From positions 1-11,187 of the forward strand of contig JADFNY010000079.1 of NCBI GenBank assembly GCA_022563115.1: a DNA stretch of 11,187 nt. The letters run 5' to 3'. The notes beneath the pieces are model-generated. The model was given only the letters and a program-made list of their open reading frames with translations, did no database searches and was not told the origin of the DNA. The translations under genes and the position numbers were made by a program. Shown piece by piece: positions 6,462 through 11,187 of this stretch. The stretch is from Acidobacteriota bacterium. GTDB taxonomy: Bacteria; Acidobacteriota; UBA890. The number at the start of each line of letters is the position of its first letter. Positions within the stretch are counted from its first letter, which is position 1.

Positions 6462-9400
6462 AGCTCGTCGAGGCTTCGATCAAGTACCCGGTCAGCGTCA
6501 CCGTGGGCGTGTTGTTCGTCGTGCTGTTTGGCTTCCTCGCCCTGTTTCGCATCCCGGTACAGATGATCCCCGACATCGAGGAGCCGCAGGTCTTTGTCAG
6601 CACGGCCTGGCCGGGTGCTTCGCCGGCAGAAGTCGAAACTGAGATCGTCCAGGAGCAGGAAGAGCAGCTCAAGACGCTCGAGGGGCTGGTCCGGATGACG
6701 AGCTCGAGCAGCCAGTCGCTGGGCGCCGTCGTTCTTCGGTTTCAGACCGGCAGTGACATCGATGCCGCGATGTTGCGGGTCAACAACGCGCTCCAGCAGG
6801 TTCCCTCGTACCCCCGGAACGCGCTCAAGCCCGTACTCTCGACCTCGCAGTTCGGCGGCGCCGAAGGTGCGATCGCCTGGTTCCTCTTGCGCAGCGCCGA
6901 CGGATCCGACATCCGTATCGCCGAGCAGCGTGATTTCGTCGAGGAGGTGATCAAGGCGAGGCTCGAGCGCGTTCCCGGCGTTTCGGCGAGTGGGCTGTTC
7001 GGGGGCCGCGAGCGCGAGCTGCGGGTCGATGTCGACGTCCAGGCGTTGGTCGGGCGGGGACTGACGCTCAGCCAGCTCGGCCAGGCGCTCGACACGGAGA
7101 ACCGCGACGTCTCGGCCGGCGACTTCGACGAAGGCAAGCGCAGCTACGTTGTTCGTACGGTCGGCCGGTACGCGTCACCCAGGGACGTCGAGAACGTCGT
7201 TCTGGCCTGGCGCGACGGCGCCCCGGTGTATGTGAAGGACGTCGCCAGGGTAGGCCTGGGTTTCAAGGACCCGGACCAGATCGTTCGCAACCGCGGCATC
7301 GACACCATCGCGGTCAACGCGTCGCGTCAGCTCGGCTCCAACACGATCGTGGTCATGGACGGGTTACGTGACGCCGTCGCCGAGCTCAACGCCGGTCCGC
7401 TGGCAGAGCGCAATATGGTCATGGAAGTGGCCTTCGCGCAGAGCGACTACATCGAGGGCGCGATCGCACTCGTGCAGCGCAATATCTTTGTCGGCGGGGT
7501 CCTGGCGATCGCCGTCTTGCTGCTCTTCCTGCGCACCTTTTCGAGCACGCTGGTGATTGCTCTCGCCATTCCGGTATCGATCATCGGCACGTTCCTGGCG
7601 ATGGCGTTGCTGGGTCGCAACATCAACGTCGTCAGCCTGGCGGGCCTGGCGTTCGCGGTCGGCATGATCGTCGACGCCTCGATCGTCGTCCTCGAGAACA
7701 TCTACCGGCACCAGCAGCTCGGCAAGCGCCGCCGGCAGGCGGCCTACGATGGCGCCCGTGAGGTCTGGGGCGCGGTGCTTGCCTCGGTCCTGACCACGGT
7801 GGCGGTGTTCTTGCCGGTGTTCTTCGTCCAGGAAAAAGCCGGACAGCTGTTCCGCGACATCGCCGTGGCGGTCAGCGCCGCAGTGCTGATTTCGCTGGTC
7901 GTTTCGATCACGCTGATTCCGAGCCTGGCGGCCCGCGTGTTGAGCGCGACCTCGAGCTCCAAGGACCTCGAGGCGACGGTTGAAGACGAGGTGACCGAAC
8001 GGAGGCCGCGGCGGCGGCGCGATTGGCGTCACCTGTGGGGGATAGCCCGCCTCGGGCAAGGTGCGGCCGAGGGGTTCGGCGATTTCGTCTACGCCATGTC
8101 GGGTTCGGTGGCGGCGCGCCTCGCGCTTGTCGTTGTTTTGGCCGGCGGTGCGATCGTTCTCGCCTATGGCCTCGTGCCGGCGACCGAGTACTTGCCGTCG
8201 GGCAATCAGAACTTCATCCAAGTCATCCTGGTGGCGCCGGCCGGCTACCACACCGACGAGTACGTTTCGATCGCCGAGCGCATCGAGGGCAGCCTGCGCC
8301 CCTACTGGGAGGCGCAGCCGTCCACGCCCGAGGCCGCGGCGCTTGATGGGCCGCCGATCGACCAGTTCTTTTTCGTTGCGGGCGCCGGTTTCGTGTTCAT
8401 GGGCTCGCGCGTCCATCCCGACGAGGTGGAAAACGCGTACCAGCTGATTCCGGTGATGCAACGGGCGATCGGCGGCATTCCGGGAACGATCGGCATCGTC
8501 CAGCAGAGCTCGATCTTCGACCAAGGCCCGACGTCCTCAAGAGGCATCAACATCGATCTGGCCGGCCCTGATCTCGAACGTCTCCTCGAGCTCGGCAAAC
8601 GGGTGTTCGGTAGCGTTCTGGCGTTGATACCGGGGGCCCAGCTGCAGCCCATTCCCGGCCTCGAGCTCGGCAACCCCGAGGTCCGCGTCCTGCCCGATCG
8701 CGAGCGCGCCGCCGAGGTCGGATTCACGGCGCAGGAGCTCGGCTTCACGCTCAACGCCCTGATCGACGGCGTCAAGGTGAGCGAATATCAGTACGAAGGG
8801 CGCGCCATCGACTTGGTGCTGCGCGGTCAAACGAGGTACCGCGACCACCGCACCCAGGACATCGAGAACCTGGTGATCGCGACGCCCTCCGGCGGCGCCG
8901 TGACGATCGGCGACGTCGCCCGTGTCGTCGCCACGAGCGGACCGCAGCAGATCAACCGCATCGAACGCCAGCGCGCCATCACCATCCGCGTCACGCCGCC
9001 GCGTGAGGTCGCGATCGAGACCGCCATGACGATCATCGAGAACGACATCCTCGGCCCCATGCGGGCCGACGGCTCGCTGGCGCCGCCGTACAGCGCGACG
9101 CTGTCGGGCGCCGCCGACGAGCTCACCGAGACCCGGCGAGCCTTGCAAGAGAACTTCATCCTCGCGGTGTTGGTGACCTACCTGCTGATGGCGGCGCTCT
9201 TCGAGTCGTTCGTGTACCCGTTCGTCATCCTCTTCTCGGTGCCGTTCGCCGCGGTCGGGGGCTTTCTCGGCCTGGCGGCGGTGAACAAGTTCGTTGCCTT
9301 CCAATCGCTGGACGTCGTCGCCATGCTCGGTTTCGTCATCCTGGTCGGCATCGTGGTCAATAACGCCATCCTGATCGTCCACCAGACCCTCAACTACATG

Positions 9401-9697
9401 CGCGAACGTGGCCTCGCGCACCGGGATGCCCTGCGCGAGGCCGTTTCCGACCGTCTGCGCCCGATCTTCATGAGCACGATGACGTCGGTGATAGGAATGG
9501 CGCCGCTGGTTCTGATCACCGGCCCGGGTTCGGAGATCTACCGCGGCCTCGGAAGCGTAGTGGTCGGCGGCCTGTTGGTATCCACCGTCTTCACGTTGCT
9601 GCTGGTGCCGGCGGTGTTCTCGCTGACGATGGACGCCCGCGAATGGTTCCACACCACTTTCACGGGCAAAACTAGATCTACCCCCGACCCGGCCTGA
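6458..9697 (+). CDS. RND-family efflux pump, inner-membrane permease (AcrB-like)
   Basis: A 1079-residue proton-driven pump of normal family length. The ATG at 6458 lies in the adaptor's ATGA overlap, with AGGAAGAG 9 nt upstream. The protein shows the RND duplication: TM1 at about 10-30, RIPVQMIPDIEEPQV after it, a first periplasmic loop, and TMs 2-6 at about 335-495. An Arg-rich cytoplasmic linker follows (RRPRRRRDWRH, about 516-524), then TM7, a second periplasmic loop and TMs 8-12. TM4 carries GMIVDASIVVLEN: D406 matches the first of AcrB's two relay aspartates, while the second is Ala. In TM10 the AcrB lysine position is Asn (VVNNAILIVH, N968/N969). Many non-AcrB RND pumps share this. Substrate (drugs, detergents or lipids) cannot be read from sequence. 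No outer-membrane factor follows; one from elsewhere is probably shared. Confidence 0.96.
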   Translation: MKLVEASIKYPVSVTVGVLFVVLFGFLALFRIPVQMIPDIEEPQVFVSTAWPGASPAEVETEIVQEQEEQLKTLEGLVRMTSSSSQSLGAVVLRFQTGSDIDAAMLRVNNALQQVPSYPRNALKPVLSTSQFGGAEGAIAWFLLRSADGSDIRIAEQRDFVEEVIKARLERVPGVSASGLFGGRERELRVDVDVQALVGRGLTLSQLGQALDTENRDVSAGDFDEGKRSYVVRTVGRYASPRDVENVVLAWRDGAPVYVKDVARVGLGFKDPDQIVRNRGIDTIAVNASRQLGSNTIVVMDGLRDAVAELNAGPLAERNMVMEVAFAQSDYIEGAIALVQRNIFVGGVLAIAVLLLFLRTFSSTLVIALAIPVSIIGTFLAMALLGRNINVVSLAGLAFAVGMIVDASIVVLENIYRHQQLGKRRRQAAYDGAREVWGAVLASVLTTVAVFLPVFFVQEKAGQLFRDIAVAVSAAVLISLVVSITLIPSLAARVLSATSSSKDLEATVEDEVTERRPRRRRDWRHLWGIARLGQGAAEGFGDFVYAMSGSVAARLALVVVLAGGAIVLAYGLVPATEYLPSGNQNFIQVILVAPAGYHTDEYVSIAERIEGSLRPYWEAQPSTPEAAALDGPPIDQFFFVAGAGFVFMGSRVHPDEVENAYQLIPVMQRAIGGIPGTIGIVQQSSIFDQGPTSSRGINIDLAGPDLERLLELGKRVFGSVLALIPGAQLQPIPGLELGNPEVRVLPDRERAAEVGFTAQELGFTLNALIDGVKVSEYQYEGRAIDLVLRGQTRYRDHRTQDIENLVIATPSGGAVTIGDVARVVATSGPQQINRIERQRAITIRVTPPREVAIETAMTIIENDILGPMRADGSLAPPYSATLSGAADELTETRRALQENFILAVLVTYLLMAALFESFVYPFVILFSVPFAAVGGFLGLAAVNKFVAFQSLDVVAMLGFVILVGIVVNNAILIVHQTLNYMRERGLAHRDALREAVSDRLRPIFMSTMTSVIGMAPLVLITGPGSEIYRGLGSVVVGGLLVSTVFTLLLVPAVFSLTMDAREWFHTTFTGKTRSTPDPA

Positions 9698-9703
9698 CGG
9701 GGT

Positions 9704-9738
9704 CCCAGCCGTAGGGGCTTGGCGCTTCACCTTTTTTT
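9704..9738 (+). terminator. Possible weak intrinsic terminator after the RND operon
   Basis: AGCC (9707-9710) can pair with GGCT (9716-9719) around a 5-nt loop. The stem is extended by CC/GG across one mismatch. A run of seven T (9732-9738) follows after 9 nt. The T run is the longest in this GC-rich stretch and lies 35 nt after the pump's stop. The stem is short and the gap to the T run is longer than ideal. Confidence 0.3.
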
Positions 9739-9786
9739 ATTTCCCGCCACTCGCCCCCGGCCTGTCGCTGCCTACGGTAGCTTCCT

Positions 9787-9806
9787 CCCCGCTGTGCGCA
9801 CAGGGG
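9787..9806. terminator. Inverted repeat between convergent genes, possible bidirectional terminator
   Basis: A strong inverted repeat: CCCC-G-CTGTGCGCACAG-GGG, with a 12-bp perfect palindrome (9792-9803) flanked by CCC/GGG and one bulged G. In RNA it would fold as CTGT/ACAG with a GCGC loop plus a GC clamp. It lies 90 nt after the RND stop and about 60 nt after the sod stop, where a two-way terminator is expected. No T run follows in either direction, so a protein-binding palindrome is the alternative. Confidence 0.35.
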
Positions 9807-9865
9807 TGAGATCGCGGCCGGTACCAAGCGGCACCGACCCTTCGCCCCTCTCTTGGCTCCGAACG

Positions 9866-10474
9866 CTACCCGGCCGCCGCCAACCTCGCCGCGACGGCGT
9901 TCCAATCGACAACATTGAAAAACGCGTTGATGTAGTCGCCGCGCAGGTTCTGGTAGTTTAAGTAGTAGGCGTGCTCCCAGACGTCACAGCCGAGAATCGG
10001 CGTGCGACCCTCCATCAAGGGGCTGTCCTGGTTCGGGGTGCTCTCGACGACGAGGTTGCCGCCGTCGGCCGACAGCCAAGCCCAGCCGGAGCCGAAGCGG
10101 GTCATGCCGGCCTTGTGGAACTGCTCCTTGAACCCGTCGAAGCTGCCGCAGGCGGCGTTGATCGCGTCGGCCAGGTCGCCGCTCGGCTCGCCGCCGCCGT
10201 TCGAGCTCATGACGGTCCAGAACAGCGAGTGGTTGGCGTGGCCGCCGCCGTTGTTGCGCACCGTGCCGCGGATGTCGTCAGGAACCGCGGCGAGGTCGGA
10301 GATCAGGTCCTCGACGCTCTTGGCGGCGAGGTCGGGATGCGCTTCCAGGGCGCCGTTGACGTTGGCGATATACGCGGCGTGGTGCTTGCCGTGGTGGATC
10401 TCCATCGTCCGCGCGTCGATGTGGGGTTCGAGTGCGTCATGCGGGTAGGGAAGGTCAGGGAGTTCGTACGCCAT
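9866..10474 (-). CDS. sodA: Superoxide dismutase, Mn/Fe family (Mn-type signature)
   Basis: Converts superoxide to oxygen and hydrogen peroxide. The ATG at 10474 has a strong GGAGG ribosome site 6 nt upstream and gives 202 residues, the usual length. The frame extends further upstream but shows no homology there. The start AYELPDLPYPHDALEPHID is family-typical. Metal ligands are H27 (EIHHGKHH), H82 (GHANHSLFW), D164 and H168 (DVWEHAYY), with gateway H31 and Y35. G78 and Q149 (in PNQDSP) follow the manganese-enzyme pattern rather than the iron one (Gln near position 70, Ala at the second site), so Mn or cambialistic use is likely. No signal peptide is seen, so it is cytosolic. C163 sits next to the metal ligand D164. 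The gene stands alone, converging with the RND pump. The symbol reflects the Mn-type pattern. Confidence 0.95.
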   Translation of the reverse strand: MAYELPDLPYPHDALEPHIDARTMEIHHGKHHAAYIANVNGALEAHPDLAAKSVEDLISDLAAVPDDIRGTVRNNGGGHANHSLFWTVMSSNGGGEPSGDLADAINAACGSFDGFKEQFHKAGMTRFGSGWAWLSADGGNLVVESTPNQDSPLMEGRTPILGCDVWEHAYYLNYQNLRGDYINAFFNVVDWNAVAARLAAAG

Positions 10475-10621
10475 GGGTTCCTCCGTCGGGGGTATGACCG
10501 GATGCTTGATCCAGTAAAAATTTGGGAAAGTTGCCCGGCGCGATGGTCGCACACTCCCCGCGAAGCTTCCAATTCTCCCGGATGGCAGCGAACTTACATC
10601 TGTGCGCAAAGCGGGCCGGGA

Positions 10622-10636
10622 GGAGCCGAAGGCTCC
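10622..10636. terminator. Short hairpin between the M28 peptidase and sod genes
   Basis: A perfect 6-bp stem with 3-nt loop (GGAGCC-GAA-GGCTCC on the + strand; GGAGCC-TTC-GGCTCC on the - strand) lies about 75 nt after the peptidase stop and about 150 nt before the sod ATG. It could end the peptidase transcript, but no T run follows on the - strand. Confidence 0.3.
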
Positions 10637-10709
10637 GACAGGTCGGGGGCGGGAGGCGGGAATTCACATAGATCGGGTGGCGGGAAACCACCCTTTGTGG
10701 GGCGGAGCA

Positions 10710-11187
10710 CTAGCGCCCGAGCATCGCGTCCCTAGTCGCCTTGAACTCATTCCCCTCCCGCCACTCCGGCCAGGTGTCGGCGGCCGAGATCCCGAGGGCC
10801 ACCTGGAATAGGGCCTCGAAGTCGAGCGCGGCGCCGCTGAAATCCCACCTCGGATCGAACTCGTCGGACGGCTGGTGGTAGCGATTTGCGGTGTAGTCGT
10901 CGCGGATCTGTTGGGAGAACTCGGGCGGCCTGCCGACGAAAACGGTCCCGTAGTCGGTGTAGAGCGCGGGGACACCGGCGCGGGCAAACGGGAAGTGGTC
11001 GGAGCGGTAGAAGAAGCCCTTCTCGGGCTCCGGGTCGGGCACCACCGTGCGTCCCTGGTCGGCGAGCACCGCCGTCAGGGCGTCGTCGAGCGTCGAGTTG
11101 CCGAGGCCGATGATCGTCATGTTTGTGGTCTCGCCCCAGACATTGGCGCCGTCCATGTTGATGTCCGCAAGCGTCTTTTCGCGCGGG
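10710..11187 (-). CDS. M28-family zinc metallopeptidase, C-terminal part (5' end outside window)
   Basis: The last 158 codons of a gene entering from the right edge; TAG at 10712-10710. The part seen begins PREKTLADINMDGANVWG, where 'LADINMDG' is the M28 segment containing the fourth metal ligand (Asp). About 65 residues later comes YRSDHFPFARAGVPALYTD, the classic M28 'SDHxPF-G-P' motif with the last zinc-binding histidine. It ends with YHQPSDEFDPRWDF, the conserved 'YHxPxDE' segment, and a helical tail. In relatives these are secreted or periplasmic aminopeptidases with two zinc ions and an N-terminal signal and PA domain. Those parts are beyond the edge and not seen. The C-terminus looks intact. 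The gene is transcribed toward sod but is 235 bp away, so separate transcription is likely. Confidence 0.9.
   Translation of the reverse strand, partial: PREKTLADINMDGANVWGETTNMTIIGLGNSTLDDALTAVLADQGRTVVPDPEPEKGFFYRSDHFPFARAGVPALYTDYGTVFVGRPPEFSQQIRDDYTANRYHQPSDEFDPRWDFSGAALDFEALFQVALGISAADTWPEWREGNEFKATRDAMLGR

Noticed and set aside
7364..9730. Long - strand frames (386 and 397 residues) across the RND pump
   Set aside because: They are rich in Arg, His, Asp and Gln and mirror the pump's hydrophobic segments, as antisense frames of membrane proteins do.
9971..10735. A 254-residue + strand frame opposite sod
   Set aside because: It is antisense to a superoxide dismutase with all metal ligands present.
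1..11187. CRISPR arrays, tRNA or rRNA genes, transposases, toxin-antitoxin pairs or defence systems
   Set aside because: None seen on either strand: no repeat arrays, cloverleaf-like segments, integrase or transposase motifs.

Overview
The window is high-GC DNA from a Gram-negative bacterium: it encodes an RND efflux pump with its periplasmic adaptor and several proteins with signal peptides. Gene content suggests a lineage like Acidobacteriota, in particular a secreted HExxH protein of a type I associate with that phylum, a secreted or periplasmic M28-type peptidase and a NatAB-type exporter. This assignment rests on protein style only and is tentative.

Layout. At the left edge (about 1-240, + strand) is an internal piece of a LivM-like branched-chain amino acid permease. 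It runs tail to tail into a 3'-truncated SAM-dependent methyltransferase (754 down to about 232, - strand). Both genes lack their 3' ends, and their codon boundaries coincide on the two strands, so each reading frame runs open into the other gene. Going right on the - strand come a small secreted Ig-like protein (1149-766), a secreted putative zinc metallopeptidase with an HEMVH motif (2021-1260), an unrecognised 110-residue cytosolic protein with a GTG start (2461-2129), and a NatA/NatB-type ABC exporter (natA 4769-3810, natB 3813-2542, overlapping by 4 bp).

A 369-bp gene-free region (4770-5138) with two adjacent palindromes separates this exporter from a divergent + strand operon. That operon holds an RND periplasmic adaptor (5139-6461) and an RND inner-membrane pump (6458-9697), again with a 4-bp ATGA overlap. 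No outer-membrane TolC-like factor or dedicated regulator lies in the window. The pump gene converges on a Mn-type superoxide dismutase (10474-9866, - strand). Upstream of that, the C-terminal part of an M28-family peptidase enters from the right edge (10710 to beyond 11187).

Taken together, the middle of the window is an envelope transport block (ABC exporter and RND efflux, divergently arranged), with an antioxidant enzyme and secreted peptidases around it. I see no mobile element, CRISPR array, RNA gene or clear defence system. The points most worth a second look are the LivM/methyltransferase junction, the HExxH protein family, and the palindromes in the divergent control region. Most of the remainder is ordinary chromosomal content.
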